Part shown: piece after piece, positions 46,838-58,691 of the stretch
Numbering within the stretch: the first letter of the stretch is position 1
Layout of the letters: every line of letters starts with the position of its first letter
Origin: Lasioglossum baleicum
Taxonomy: Eukaryota > Arthropoda > Insecta > Hymenoptera > Halictidae
Direction of reading: 5' to 3'
Length of the DNA: 64,000 nt
Assembly: GCF_051020765.1 (NCBI RefSeq)
Contig: NC_134934.1
Location: 2,046,001-2,110,000 of the forward strand
The notes under the pieces: generated by a model
What the model was told of the DNA's origin: nothing
The model's input: only the letters and a program-made list of their open reading frames with translations
The model's database searches: none
Made by a program: the position numbers and the translations under genes

Positions 46838-48977
46838 GGTTTACACTGAAACCTGTTAAATCGGTCTTGGGATTTTTATCTTGGAATTTTGAGGGACGCG
46901 AAATATAATCGAAATGGTGAAAGGATATCTATACTTATTTTGAAAATGTTCAGTTAATTAGATTGTAGTATTTTATACAGAATTGAATAGATAAAATACT
47001 AAAATAACTAAAATCAGGATTTTAAAAAGTGACAGACCGTATTACACTGTGCGAAGTGAACAACATTTAAATTGATACTACCGTTTTATCATGTGACTGT
47101 CTAGCTGTAGAAATCGCAAGAAACTTTGTAAAATTGAGGTAATTTGTTTGGAGAAAGAAAAAGTGGATAGCCAAGATTTAGAACATAACTTTTTCAAACG
47201 AAACCCGGTACACAGAATGTACAAGCGTAAAAATGAATCTCTAAATTAGGACAATACTTCAGACTGAAGAACAGATAATTTAAACTGACAAATGTTTTTA
47301 TCAAAATCTTGCTAAACAATCAGAATTTTAAAATGTACCTTTTATCACTGGATTCATAACAGAAAAAAATAAAGTCACAATTTTATTGCTACTTGTAGTA
47401 GCAAGAACTTTATGAAAAGAAATATTTCCTTTTACATTTTTATGATGATATACATATATAATAAAGGACGTCGTAATAAAACTACGATATAACGTTTGTT
47501 TCAAATATTTAGTAAGATCGACATAAACCGAAGAATTCATAGATTATGGCATCAAATGAAACGGGTTAACATCGGAGTGTGTCTATAAGTCAAATATCCA
47601 GAACAACAATTAAAGAGACAAATTTCACGTGTTGTATTCGCACACTATTTGTATTTATCTGTCACATAACCGTGCTAATATGATTATCTCAATGGTCCCT
47701 ACTAAATCACGATAAACTCGCAAGCTCTCAAGCTCAACCCGTGCTAAGCTTAACGCGATTTCCTGATTTACGGTTAAAAAAAAAAGCGAAACTCCACGCA
47801 CCGTGTTATCCAAAAGCGTTAAAACGTTTCCGCGTGGCGCGGCGTATCGGACTCGTTCTTTTATACTTAATTCCGGCGTCCTATTAAGAAGACACATTGC
47901 CCGTTGAATAAAATATTGCAGCAAAACGATGCTAACAGACGCGCTGATCAATTATTCAATTGTTCTCAGTAAGGATAAAACAAAGGGGTAGGGAACGTTT
48001 CGCAAGCATCGTGGAAAGTTCGCAATTGAGCAACTAATTCCGAGTAACGGGCTATCCCTGCTATCATCTAAAACTTCCCGATATTCTCCATCCCACTCTA
48101 CCTGTTATCCCGTTTGTGAGGAATTTTGACAACGCATAGGAAACCGCGAATCGATCGTTTTCGACGTGTGATTGAGTCGATGTGTATGCATATTTAATGT
48201 CCATTGTCTTGCTCATTCACGCTTCGTCTCTTTCTTTTCGTATTCCCTGGATTGTCCCCGCCCTTTTTCTTTCTTCCCGCACCCGTTCCATTTGTATCCC
48301 CGTGTATCATTTCATCGTGGAGCCGTTTCTTCTCTTTTGTTCCTCCTACACTATCCCTGAAAAAAGATCCCCGTCGGGTTTCGTAGCCACGGAGAAGAAG
48401 AAGCGAGGGGATTTCACCGCGAATGCTGCAAAACACACAAGACAATTTGCCTACTGCCGTTCTTCGTTCTTCCTCTAACTATCTTTCCAATGTTATCTTC
48501 TCTCGATCCTCTACACTCTATCTCTTTCCCTCTTTGTTTTCGATTCTGTATATATATATATATAAATAATATACGATCTCTATATATATACATATTTCGA
48601 TGTAATCTCGATGTTTCGCGTTGCTGCTGTCATTCGTCGGTGTTTTTGTGTCGTCGTCTTGGCTTGCTGCTTGGCTGAATGATCGCGTGATGTTGACGAT
48701 TGATGTATCCGAGCACCGTTACCGTTCTATGTCTCTCACAAAATGTTACACACACGCTCTGTCTCTGTGTACATACTATATATATACGTATCTACAGATA
48801 TATATGTATATATATATATCATATAAATATGGAAGATAATGTGTGTATTGCTCTCGTTGCGAATCGTTCTTCTTCGAGCGGCAGGGCCGCCGATTTCCGT
48901 GGGATGTCCCTTGTTCTCCCAAGTGTGCGACCACGTTCTACTTTTAATCCTGATTCTACAGCCGTTTATATTTATAG

Positions 48978-49053
48978 ATGCCACCCAACCTCGATCCGGA
49001 AACGATCACGTTACCGTCGCACTCGGTGCAACGACTATGACCCAACACCGTAG
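48978..49053 (+). CDS. Possible third mutually exclusive exon (weak)
   Basis: 76 nt, phase 1 to phase 2, open as DATQPRSGNDHVTVALGATT then MTQHR. It uses a TTTATATTTATAG acceptor and a GTAG/GTAGAT donor. It fits the same slot as exons A and B but lacks their RSEE motif. It may be chance. Confidence 0.18.
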
Positions 49054-49089
49054 GTAGATGAATGTACCCGTTCGCGTCAAGTGCGTCAC

Positions 49090-49436
49090 CCGAGCCGATC
49101 AAATCATCCCCTGAAGACCTTGAATCATGCGATTCTCATGCGTTTGATCGGCTCGGAGAGAGTAGTATACTTGTATCACCCGAATTCCTGATCCGAAATC
49201 CTGGGGCGAGTACGATCGCGCGATTCCAGAGCGCGCATCGATCGTCCCCTACGATTCTAGATCATTTAATCAGTCGAGAGCCTCAAGACGAAGATCCCTG
49301 ATCAAAAAGGTAACCGATGAACGTAAGTCTAAGACCGACGCATGAGTACGTAGAACTTCGAACGTAGAACACCGGCAACGATCAACGAGACGCTTGAAAT
49401 CGGAGTTGATTTGTCGATCGAATTGATCGTTGCCGG
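49090..49436. repeat. Two adjacent intronic stem-loops with perfect 14-bp arms
   Basis: CCGAGCCGATCAAA (49090-49103) pairs with TTTGATCGGCTCGG (49143-49156). CCGGCAACGATCAA (49372-49385) pairs with TTGATCGTTGCCGG (49423-49436). Loops are about 39 and 37 nt. Both arms carry CGATCAA. Confidence 0.7.
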
Positions 49437-50062
49437 ACATCCTTACTAATTTATGGTACTTGCGCATAGAATGATCTGCATGCCTACCGACCGCCTGCTG
49501 TGTCTCCAACCTTACAACAATTCTCTCTGTACACTGTTGTTATATATATATATATTATATTTACTCGCCACACCGACACACTTGCAGCGTGAGTTCTTCT
49601 TGTCTACAAAAATGATCAGAATAAGAGACATGAACATGAAAAACAGTAAAAAAAAGATAACCACGAACGAGCTGTAATCTCTCTCTGTTTATTCGCACTT
49701 CTGTCGAAGGCTTGTGAGAGTTATGGTCCCTCGCTCCTGCGGAACGAACCTCTTGATCGATTTTCTTTCGAACCCTCGTGACCCCGTGTTTTTTCGTTTC
49801 TGCCAACCTTAGGATGGTACGATGTAGAAATTGTAGCGGCCAATGAACGAAAAAAAAAAACAGAAAAATATGAAAAAGTAATTGTAGCTCATTGATCGGG
49901 ATCGTATTACCCTCCGATGAGTTGACCAGACCAACCCCAGTATCTTTTGTTTATCGTTTGTTCGTCCCCCGATAATCCCACGAAAACCCCAAGATACCCC
50001 TTATCCTAGCGTGAGAAGCGTCGGTGTGTGTTCATTAAAACGTCTGATTTTGGGAACTGCAG

Positions 50063-50277
50063 TTGGTCCCCAAATCTGCGAATGGCAGGCGAAACTGACC
50101 AGCTAAGAAACTTCTTCGAAGATCTCGGACCTGGACAAGTGGTCGGCCGACAGGTACTCGGTGCTCGGTGTCTGGGCGAAATTCAGCTATCGCTGAAACA
50201 GAAGGACGGATACCTTGAAGTGGAGGTGATACGTGCCAAAGATCTGAAGCCGAAACAGGGCAGCAAAGCGATACCAG
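50063..50277 (+). CDS. Rim: Rim exon: C2B domain, first part
   Basis: Starts SWSPNLRMAGETDQLRNFFE, DLGPGQVVGRQVLGARCLGE, then the C2 strands IQLSLKQKDGYLEVEVIRAK and DLKPKQGSKAIP. The acceptor is GGGAACTGCAG. Phase 2 entry accepts exon A or exon B, each giving Ser. Exit is phase 1 at ACCAG/GTACGA. C2B starts near residue 1917. It is the PI(4,5)P2- and liprin-binding end of RIM in other animals (family knowledge). Confidence 0.95.
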
Positions 50278-51532
50278 GTACGACAGGTTCCTCGGTTTTC
50301 CTCTAATTCTTTAGCGAGGAGGTTTCTCCTTCTGTGCGCCATTTTGATGAGGAGTTCAATCAGTTATCCTCAACCTTTCGTTTATCAAAGTTCTGTTAGG
50401 TGATATACTTCTCACGACAATCTATTAAATGCAATATTTCTTCTTATGAAATATGTATATAAATTGTACGACCAAGATGTTCAAAAGGAAATGGAGGACA
50501 TACGTGTTCCTGACTTCATGGGGGAATGTGCCATTGCAGGGTTAAATATAATTAATATTTTATCTTTCGTTTAACCACATTCGTGATTAAGGACCAAGAC
50601 AGGTTACTTGAATACTAGACTATGGATTTTATACATTTATAGCATTCACCACTTTTTAAAATTTGTCAAATGTATAAAATAGTTCATAACATTCACTTTT
50701 ATAGAATGCAATGTAACCTTTAATACTGAAAGAACATTTGTGTCTGAAAAATTTGAAAATAATTATATAGATCGTCAAGGTATAAACATTTATATAATAT
50801 TTGTATGAACATCCACAGTCGATTGACCGTTTCTTTGAACAATTTTCTTTTAATTCTTAAATACTCTTGCTTAACAATGCACGATTATGCTCCACTTTTT
50901 CTGATATTGTAACTTTTCGGTATTGCCGGTATACGGAAGTCTATTGACTAATAATTATGGTTGTTGTCGCTACTGAAATTCATTACGAGATCCTGGGTTT
51001 TTAATCGTTTTTTCTCAAAAGATTATATTAAATAACGATAGAGATAATGTATTAAGCTGCATCCTCAATGACTTGGCTTGAACATGCAACTTTATGGAAT
51101 GAAAAGCTATCAGGATGATCTGTATGATCCGCAAAGCTTCAAGATCAAAGCCTGAAGTTTAACAATCGCTTTCATCGAAACGACAAAGCTGTATTTTTAG
51201 ATTTAATATTTATTAATGATATAGAGGCTAATTAAAAGCTAAGACGATGTGGACGTGACTTTGTACTGTGCAAAGCCGAACTGGCTTCTGTAGGGAAGGC
51301 TAAATTGATCACAGACTAATCTCGTCTCCATAGCTACCTTCTCGTGATATTAAATATAACAGGCTGAAGTGAACAAGCAATTTCGCTATGTAATAGAATG
51401 CTTCTTCCTTGCAAGCAGAATAAGAAATTATTAAAAAATGGACTAGATCATTGGGCTAGTTTCTGGCTGAGCACAGTATCAAAGTTAGCGTCCACCTCGG
51501 TCCACTAATTACTCATCCTGACGTAACCGCAG
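50278..51532 (+). other. Rim intron inside C2B
   Basis: AT-rich intron of 1255 nt with an acceptor at GTAACCGCAG. Nothing else recognised. Confidence 0.92.
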
Positions 51533-51672
51533 CCTCCTACGTGAAAGTCTACCTGGTCAACGGGAAAAAGTGTATCGCGAAAGTGAAAACGACAATGGCA
51601 AGGAAAACGCTGGACCCGTTCTACCAGCAGTCGCTAACCTTCAGAGAAAACTGTCGGGGTTGTATACTACAG
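51533..51672 (+). CDS. Rim: Rim exon: C2B domain, middle
   Basis: Reads ASYVKVYLVNGKKCIAKVKT then TMARKTLDPFYQQSLTFREN and CRGCILQ. The KTLDP.YQQSL.F motif is the RIM C2B signature. Entry is phase 1 and exit is phase 0 (CTACAG/GTACGT). Confidence 0.97.
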
Positions 51673-51790
51673 GTACGTCTCCATTTCTAATTCGCTAAAG
51701 ATCTAACATTCTTGACATTCTATCTTCTTTGTGAAAAAGAAATTTTTTATAGAGGAGGGCGTTGCTTAAAGAAGTCTGTTATGATTACAG

Positions 51791-51997
51791 GTGACAGTGT
51801 GGGGCGATTACGGCCGATTAGAAGGGAAAAAAGTGTTCATGGGTATAGCGCAAATCGTGTTGGACGAACTGAACCTCAATGAAATGGTGTTCGGGTGGTA
51901 CAAGCTGTTCGGCAACACGTCCCTGGTCAGTAGACCTCCATCTCTAGCTGTGTCCCGTCGATCCTCGGCCACGTCCCTAGAGTCCTTTAACGTTTAA
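51791..51997 (+). CDS. Rim: Rim last coding exon: end of C2B and C-terminal tail
   Basis: Completes C2B with VTVWGDYGRLEGKKVFMGIA, QIVLDELNLNEMVFGWYKLF, then the tail GNTSLVSRPPSLAVSRRSSA and TSLESFNV, stop at 51995. SRRSSATSLES matches the SRRASQSSLES-type tail of other RIMs. The loop-3 acidic residues needed for Ca2+ binding are missing (GDYGRLEGKK), as expected. An internal donor-like site CCCTG/GTCAGT at 51925 falls in phase 0 and could feed an alternative C-terminus. Confidence 0.97.
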   Translation: MTVWGDYGRLEGKKVFMGIAQIVLDELNLNEMVFGWYKLFGNTSLVSRPPSLAVSRRSSATSLESFNV

Positions 51998-53644
51998 GCT
52001 GTCCCGAAGCATTTTCTATCGCGCGTAATAGAGATTTTCTTTTCCGACGACGATCGATATTGATCCGTTCGAAAGGAAGCCCCGCGTCCAGGCTTGATCG
52101 CGTTTATCGAGTCCCCAGTACAGATCCTCCAACAAACGGAGAATCTCCCCATGATTGTTGCTCGATCTGACGAATCGCAAATCGAAAGCATTCTTTTTTG
52201 GCACCGGCGTGAAAAACGTAATCGTAAGTTCCAGCTGTATTTCGCGATTCGTGTTCCAGAATCTCTGATTTTCTGCGCGTTCGAATTTCAGGAGACAGAG
52301 AAGCCAAATTTTAAACAGATAATGGGAATTGTCTTTTCATAAATGGTCGTCGATTATGGTAAATATTGGATCACTGGGTTGTTGCATATAGCCGGGGAAA
52401 TTTCGGGCAGACGCGATCGCGCTGTTGGACGAGACAAGAAAAGTGTGTTTTATTTGCAAGGTGATCGCGAAAATGGGAAAAGAGTGAAAGGTCGTACGGG
52501 AGGACATGTCTTTCTAGAAACACCACTAGCACATCACATATCATGTATGGCATATCAGATGAGCCACTAGTCTGTATGTAGACTAGATGTAGAACATAGC
52601 GGCCATGTTCCCGGATCGACAGATAGCTTTAGGTACGCACTGAGATCTAGGCTTCGTTCGTACAGTTATTTGTTCGCATGGTCTCACGCGAATAATCGCC
52701 TAACATCTATAACCCTTCCATTGCAGCTTCAATATCTTCGGTTACAAACGTCCAATCGATCACTTAGAAAATTGATCTCTTCATTCAAGGACTTTCCTAC
52801 TTCTAGATCTCAAAATTTATGTCCGAGAAAAATCGTTGTTTTCTTATCAGATCATCTTCAGTATCTATTTGTTGCAATTAACACGTGAGTCACATATGAC
52901 ATTAATCTTTGAGTAGGTGTACAAGTGGTCACTGACTGATGAGGTGAGATTTCTTGGGGAGATTTTATAATATTTTCTATTATCTTTGCTTAAAACATTA
53001 CTATTCAAAATATATAGAGTTAAATTTGATAGAAAACCACCTCAATACATAAAAATTGAGAGTCTCTAACCTTTATTTCAGCAATTTTGAAAATTCCTTA
53101 ATTTGACAGAAATTATCCGAGTGAGGTCATGCTTTTCTCCTCTTGTCTACGTATTACGTACAGATGTGCTCTGCCTTGCAAAATCTCTTTCTCGATTGCA
53201 AACACTTTCTGTCCGGGCCTCGAGGTAACGATCCTTGTCGATTATGATCCTCGATGATCACGATCCTCGTCGTGATCGTGAATCGAAGCTTCGGGGTTCG
53301 TGCGGCTATTATTTCTCCACGTCTCTCTGGCGTCTATCTCTCTGACTCTCTACCGATATACTACATCTGTGTTCCGTTCTTGTTCTCTCTGTCTGAACTC
53401 GATGTCGGCTCGCAATATTCGTTATTTTCCTTCCTCTTGTAGCTCGTAGACGCCCTCCATGCTGCTTCGTTGCGCGTTAACCTTGTTAACTTTGTTCTCT
53501 TCGAGTCTGCACAATGAAACGCACCCCTTTCCGCAATGCAATCCTCTCTTCGTCTCGATCCGAGCGGGAAGCTGTTTTCTTTTTTTTTTCTTTTTTACAA
53601 TGCGATTTCACACACTGGATGTATCTGTCTCTCCTCTTTTCTAG

Positions 53645-53655
53645 AATCGTGTAAG
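53645..53655 (+). CDS. Candidate 11-nt microexon
   Basis: AATCGTGTAAG lies between a strong acceptor (TCTCTCCTCTTTTCTAG) and a strong donor (AAG/GTAAGTCT). Joined from the phase-0 site at 51925 and on to 54519 it reads NRVS. It could equally be a 3'-UTR exon boundary. Confidence 0.35.
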
Positions 53656-54518
53656 GTAAGTCTCTGTACGAAGTGTCCTCTGTCCAAGCGCTCTTCGATG
53701 TCACACTACAGGAGTAGACACAAAAGATTTCAGACACAACACACTACTGATACTGCAACACCTGTTCCTGTTCGTAGTTACCTGCTGATCTGGCCAGAAA
53801 ATCTTTTCGGACACTTCACAGTCCACCGGTTGTGAAATATTAAAAATATTTGATTTTATTAAACATCTTTTAATACTCAAAAGGGGAGCTTCTTTAATTA
53901 CAAGTTAGTTGATCATTAATTTTCTTGAACATATGTATGTATAATGGTACTTTGTACTTTGTAAAAAATGAAAATTCGTCTCGGAAGGATTTCTCGAAGA
54001 CGCAATTTCTTATTCCACTGTTTATTTTCTGTAGACGTAGTCTTCATGTGGAGACGAGTTAAAAATATGGCAATATTCATACAAAATTAAAAATACTTTG
54101 GTGACCTTTCGTCGACTAAAAATAGGTAAAGACGTTGAAGAGTCGTTACAAACATACCCGCTAAAAAATATTTGATCAGGTGTCGTGGCTATGATGTACA
54201 AGAAAAAATGAAAGTAAAAATACAATGCTGAAATGTACACCTTCCTGATTGACAGATTATTATTTAGTTACATGTGTTAATCTTGTTTGTATAAAATCTG
54301 AAGGCAACTAAATGTACTGTGAAAAATCGCCGTCTCGAACAGCTAATTTCTCGAACGATGTACCGGCACCGAAAAGGTTCGACAAGGTGTTCTGGCAAGT
54401 TCGGACTCCAGTATTTACATCTAATTATTCCTCTTATGTACGATATGTTTCTGTATGTCATCGTGCCGGGTTTTCAGCAATTGCGTCTGACCGTGATTTT
54501 TTCTGTTTTTCTTTCCAG

Positions 54519-54606
54519 TGAAACCGATACAGAGGCACTCGATGCGAGATCGATGCAAACTCCAACGTGGTGTGCAGTGAGAAAGGCGTGCCGTACGGTA
54601 ACATAA
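54519..54606 (+). CDS. Candidate alternative C-terminal exon
   Basis: Preceded by a very strong pyrimidine tract (GATTTTTTCTGTTTTTCTTTCCAG). In the frame given by the microexon it reads ETDTEALDARSMQTPTWCAV then RKACRTVT and a TAA. Entered in phase 0 directly it begins with TGA. No family is recognised. If not coding, it marks a spliced 3' UTR. Confidence 0.35.
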
Positions 54607-54714
54607 CGTGCACGGGACCCAGTAAACCCAAGTGAAGTGGTGAAGTTGTTCGCGTTTACAACCGTAAGTCCGTGTGAACCACCGCTTCTAACCGGGGGAA
54701 GAAAAGAGAAACGA

Positions 54715-54720
54715 AATAAA
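54715..54720 (+). terminator. Candidate poly(A) signal AATAAA
   Basis: First canonical AATAAA I see after the Rim stop on the + strand, just after a donor-like GTAAGTCC at 54664. Confidence 0.3.
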
Positions 54721-55345
54721 CCACAGGCTCGCGACCACCGCGCGAAAACGTTCGTTGAAAACTACAGAGAAATGAAAAAAAAGCGGAAAAATGAAAAACC
54801 GGAAAAAATTTGTACATAAATTAGGACACTCGAGCTGTGCCGGCAACCAGTGAACGATGATCGAGAACGACGATGATCCGGACGACGATCGACGACCAAA
54901 AAAAAAAAACGATGAACCAGATTCTCCGGGACAATTTCGTCGAACTTTTTAGCCAAGGAAAAGAGAAACTGTCGTCGTCAAAGCGTATATGATCTATTGT
55001 AAATACCAATAACGATTATACATATATATATATATATGAATTCGCGATACGTATTGCGCGCAGGTGTTTAAATGAACAATTGCCTTGACCGTCGCGTCCC
55101 TATTGCCCCGCTGCCATTCGACTTCAACGACGTTCGGACCCTCGTTGATTTTTACTAGCACTTCGATCGGCAAACGATCGAACAGTCCGCGTACACGATT
55201 CGGCGAATTCGAGCCAACCGGAAGTCGATCGGCAGTCGCGGGAACCGGGACGTATATCGTGAATTAGCGAATTGTTGTTGAACGTTTAAAGTAGCCATGT
55301 CAACTATTTTGCGTGAGCGTGTGCGAGGAAGAGAGAAAGAGAGAA

Positions 55346-55347
<2 letters not shown>

Positions 55348-55414
<67 letters not shown>
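55348..55414 (+). repeat. (GA)n microsatellite
   Basis: More than 30 GA units on the + strand, preceded by GAGAGAAAGAGAGAAATA. Confidence 0.97.
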
Positions 55415-55420
<6 letters not shown>

Positions 55421-55665
55421 GAGAGCATGTGAGAGAAATCAGGAGAGGAGTGAATGTGTATTTAAATAAGGAGAGAGACGCGCTGAAAAAAATGAAACTA
55501 TATCGACTGTCATATATTGTGATTCTGTTAGTTTTATTTAATTGTCGACCTCACGAGTCCGGTGTAACGCGTAAGGGGACGGGGGAGCTGTGTATACAAC
55601 TCTAGGAGACCTTAATTATTCTCGATACTTGCACTCGACTTTAAAAACGACGCTCGTTTTTTGTA

Positions 55666-55670
<5 letters not shown>

Positions 55671-55709
<39 letters not shown>

Positions 55710-55745
55710 TGTGTGTATATATATACATATATATATATATATATT
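55671..55745. repeat. (TA)n microsatellite
   Basis: TA run interrupted by a short GTCTGTGTG segment and a TACATA. It could fold into a hairpin in RNA. Confidence 0.95.
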
Positions 55746-57340
55746 TCACTTGAACGAACCGCCCACATTACTCGCATAGAAAACGAGAGCCCGCGGGGGT
55801 GGAGACCTCGCGGCGCGTACCACACTGCTGAAGTTAATCCTTTAATGAAGAAAAAAATATATATGAGAAGTGAGTGCTGTGTATGATACCCTTGATCGCG
55901 TGGTTGGCGATCGGGGGAGAGAGTGAGATCGAGAGAATGTGCGAATGAGAGTGAGAGAAAAAGAGAATGAGAGATTGAGAGAGAGTCACCGGCGCGCCAC
56001 GTATATTTCACAATCGAATTTTATATCTCTTAATTCTCATGTTATGTGTTCGATCTTTGTCTGTGCATTCGTCTGGTCACTCGTGGAACACGATACGATG
56101 AGCATGCACGTGTACACGGTTACGTCTAGCGATTAAACACTTGATTGAATCGTGTACGATATTATATACATACATATATATATATACATATATTTTCTCC
56201 TTTTTTTCGTTGCTGATTGTGCTTGCAAAACATGCGTAACCATGCATTTTCCTCTTCGTGAGACGGAGGTTTAAGAAGAACAAAAGAAACACACACACAC
56301 ATGTACACGGACACAAGTACATGTACACGAGGTGCAGGGAAGGAACAATCACACGAAAACTGTTACAAGTTGACTGTACATCGAAAAACAAGAAAGGAAA
56401 ATACGATTTTCGCGACCAATTAAACTGTAGCCAAGCTGAAAGTTTCTCACGAACACGCGGACACCCTTTCGCAGCTGAATATTTAGTTCGCGCCCTTTAA
56501 AGGGCCCATGCATTTTACAATTTATCGCGGAAAGTTGCGCGAAACTTTCCTCAAACGATGCTCGTAAAGTGTATGGACTCTTCGCGTCGCTTCGCTCCTC
56601 GTTTGTTGGTCTTCAAAGGTACTCCCCAGGTATTGATCCACGTCACTGAAGCGATGGACTCCTCATTTTTTACGGGAGACACACTGGAACGTCTTTCTTT
56701 CGCTTCATTCACTATTCCGTGGCCAAAAATAGGACGACAGTCCGTTAGAATTCGTGGACGAGCTCTGTAACCTTTCTCGGTGACCTCGACCACATTTTTC
56801 GCGTCTGATAAGCACTTTTACAGAAATTTAAAACGGCCCGCAGCAAAAATACGCCTCCCAAAACTTCAATTCCAATTCTATTAACAATTATCCTTTGTAA
56901 GAAAATGAAAGTTTGGTCTCTTTTCGTTAATATCTATGATATATAATACTTTGTCCACTAATTGCAGTCTTCTCATTTAAATATCTTTCTTTGTAGTACA
57001 TCTTCTGATGTAATTAAAATATTAAGTCGTGTTTCAATGTCTGATGAATGTGTTGAAAGATTCTAACAAAGACGTTTTTTAAAAAAATTCGAATCCAGAT
57101 CAGTGACTACAGCATCGATACCTTCTGCTCTGTTTTGCATTCTGATGTTTGTGCCTGTGCATCCTGCAAAGCTCGCTATTGCCACGCAAACCGTCACGAG
57201 ATTTTGCGTAACAATCGATCGACAGACACGGTGATCCGAGGCTTTGAAAAGACGAAAGATAAATGCGAACGGTTATTCGATTTACTGGGCGACCAAGTAC
57301 TGATCATCTGAATTAGGTCTCGCTTGCACGCCATATATAT

Positions 57341-57587
57341 CAGTGGTTGTAAGGAAAAACGCCGCATGTTACAATTTCAAAAAATTTCAGTTTACGCATT
57401 AATTGAGCTGCAGAGTATAGGATTTACTTATTCACCAGAAAAAAGTCACGAAAACAAATTCGGAAGCTCAAAAAAATAATGCAATTTAACCGATGTCCTA
57501 TCTTCAGAATTACTGATCAAAACTTTAAATGGCAATATCTTGAAAGTGAAAGTATGTGACATGCGGCGTTCTTCCTTACAACCACAG
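57341..57587. mobile_element. Inverted-repeat element (MITE-like), ~247 bp
   Basis: The left end CAGTGGTTGTAAGGAAAAAC continues GCCGCATGTTAC. The right end, reverse complemented, is CTGTGGTTGTAAGGAAGAAC continuing GCCGCATGTCAC. ATAT lies on both sides (57337-57340 and 57588-57591) as a possible target duplication. The interior is AT-rich and non-coding. Element 57591-57939 abuts it. Confidence 0.75.
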
Positions 57588-57590
57588 ATA

Positions 57591-57939
57591 TAGGGTGTGG
57601 CCGGACGGGTGATACAACCAAGCAGGGGCTGATACTACATGTAAAAATAAGTCGACAAAAAAGGAATAACATTTTTTCGTTTGACGCTTCGTTTTCGAGA
57701 AAATCGAGTTTAACGCCAGGTTCGCGTGCTTTAGTATATGCACAAAGTAGAATTGGTTGACCATGGTCAGACGCGTCAGACGATTCCTATGCAGTAGCAC
57801 GTGTATTCGCTGCATTTTCAAACTCGCTTTTCTCGAAAACGAAGTGTCAAACAAAAAAATGTTATTCCTTTTTTTCGACTTATTTTTACATGTAGTATCA
57901 CCCCCTGCTCGGTTGTAACACCCGTCCGGCCACACCCTG
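57591..57939 (-). mobile_element. Non-autonomous DNA element, copy 2 (349 bp), opposite orientation to copy 1
   Basis: Ends are TAGGGTGTGGCCGGACGGG and CCGTCCGGCCACACCCTG with TA on both flanks. Terminal inverted repeats are about 120 bp, shared with copy 1. The unique centre is the reverse complement of the centre in 40670-41027 (here TATGCACAAAGTAGAATTG and ATTCCTATGCAGTAGCACG). It is inserted directly beside element 57341-57587. Confidence 0.88.
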
Positions 57940-58654
57940 TATATTCTTCAGTTCAATTCGCTTGCATCAATAACACATTATCTACTAGAAACTCGTTGAT
58001 GAAATTTTTCAACATCAAAAGAGAGTTTGAACATTTTCTGTAAATGATATCCCTGGAAGATTTTTCTTCGTACATGATCAAAATTGTTGATGTTATTGGA
58101 AAATGTATTAAAATCTATTACACAATGGACAATAGTAGGTAACGTGTTGAGGATTAATTCTTATAACTAGACTGCTGATTTCTATGCAAAAGTTGTCGGT
58201 ATCAGTTACACGAAACGAGAGTTGTGTAGAAGTTGTTTTCTTCTCTTAATAATTTCCATTGCTTAAAAATAATATGACCAAATTCTTATAGCTATTTTGG
58301 GTTTTACATGCGTGGAATCAGTAGTCTAATTATTGCATATTATTTGAAGTGCCATACTTTTTGTTTTATCATTATTTTTCGAAACTCATCGCGACTAATG
58401 TCACATCTATTATTCCTTCGCGATGAGTTCGAAACTGCGCGAGCCGTTCGGTAAACCGGGTGATCGATCGACCATTATTGCCGCGAGGTGTGTAAAAAAA
58501 GAAGAGAATAGGGAGGGTGGAGGGCGATATCTTATCATATCTGTAACGCGCTTGATTTAGAACGAAAAGCTTTTTTACTCGTGGGAGAAAGGTATACACA
58601 AACGAACACACACACGCTCGCCGGCGCGAGCGCGCGCGCGTGCGACGCAAAGCC

Positions 58655-58691
<37 letters not shown>
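58655..58691 (+). repeat. (GA)n microsatellite
   Basis: GA run after a GC-rich CGCGCGCG stretch. Confidence 0.95.

Larger units (their letters stand above)
46622..50062 (+). other. Rim intron before C2B
   Basis: Intron of 3.4 kb from exon B to C2B. It contains a CT-rich tract with a strong acceptor at 46776, a TA tract around 48548-48564, a possible third alternative exon (48978-49053) and two adjacent stem-loops (49090-49156, 49372-49436). Confidence 0.8.
9099..51997 (+). other. Rim: Rim gene, coding span from first recognised exon to stop
   Basis: This is the locus of RIM, the active-zone scaffold that ties synaptic vesicles, Ca2+ channels and RIM-binding protein together at release sites. 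Seventeen exons (9131-9312, 9811-10000, 17342-17546, 18662-18913, 22272-22497, 23981-24235, 24829-24999, 34255-34405, 34718-34884, 34983-35158, 35352-35589, 36709-39800, 41363-41542, 43543-43699, 50063-50277, 51533-51672, 51791-51997) join with matching codon phase at every junction. They give 2067 codons plus stop from ATG 9131. Using exon 46411-46621 in place of 43543-43699 gives 2085 codons plus stop. Domain order PDZ, C2A, PxxP, C2B is diagnostic of RIM. The N-terminal zinc-finger/Rab3-binding region was not found in the window. Intron boundaries are my manual calls. Confidence 0.93.

Noticed and set aside
49062..49301. 79-codon + strand frame with acidic/Ser-rich composition
   Set aside because: A stop lies directly before the ATG, there is no matching splice site, and the two palindromic arms at 49090-49156 dominate the sequence.
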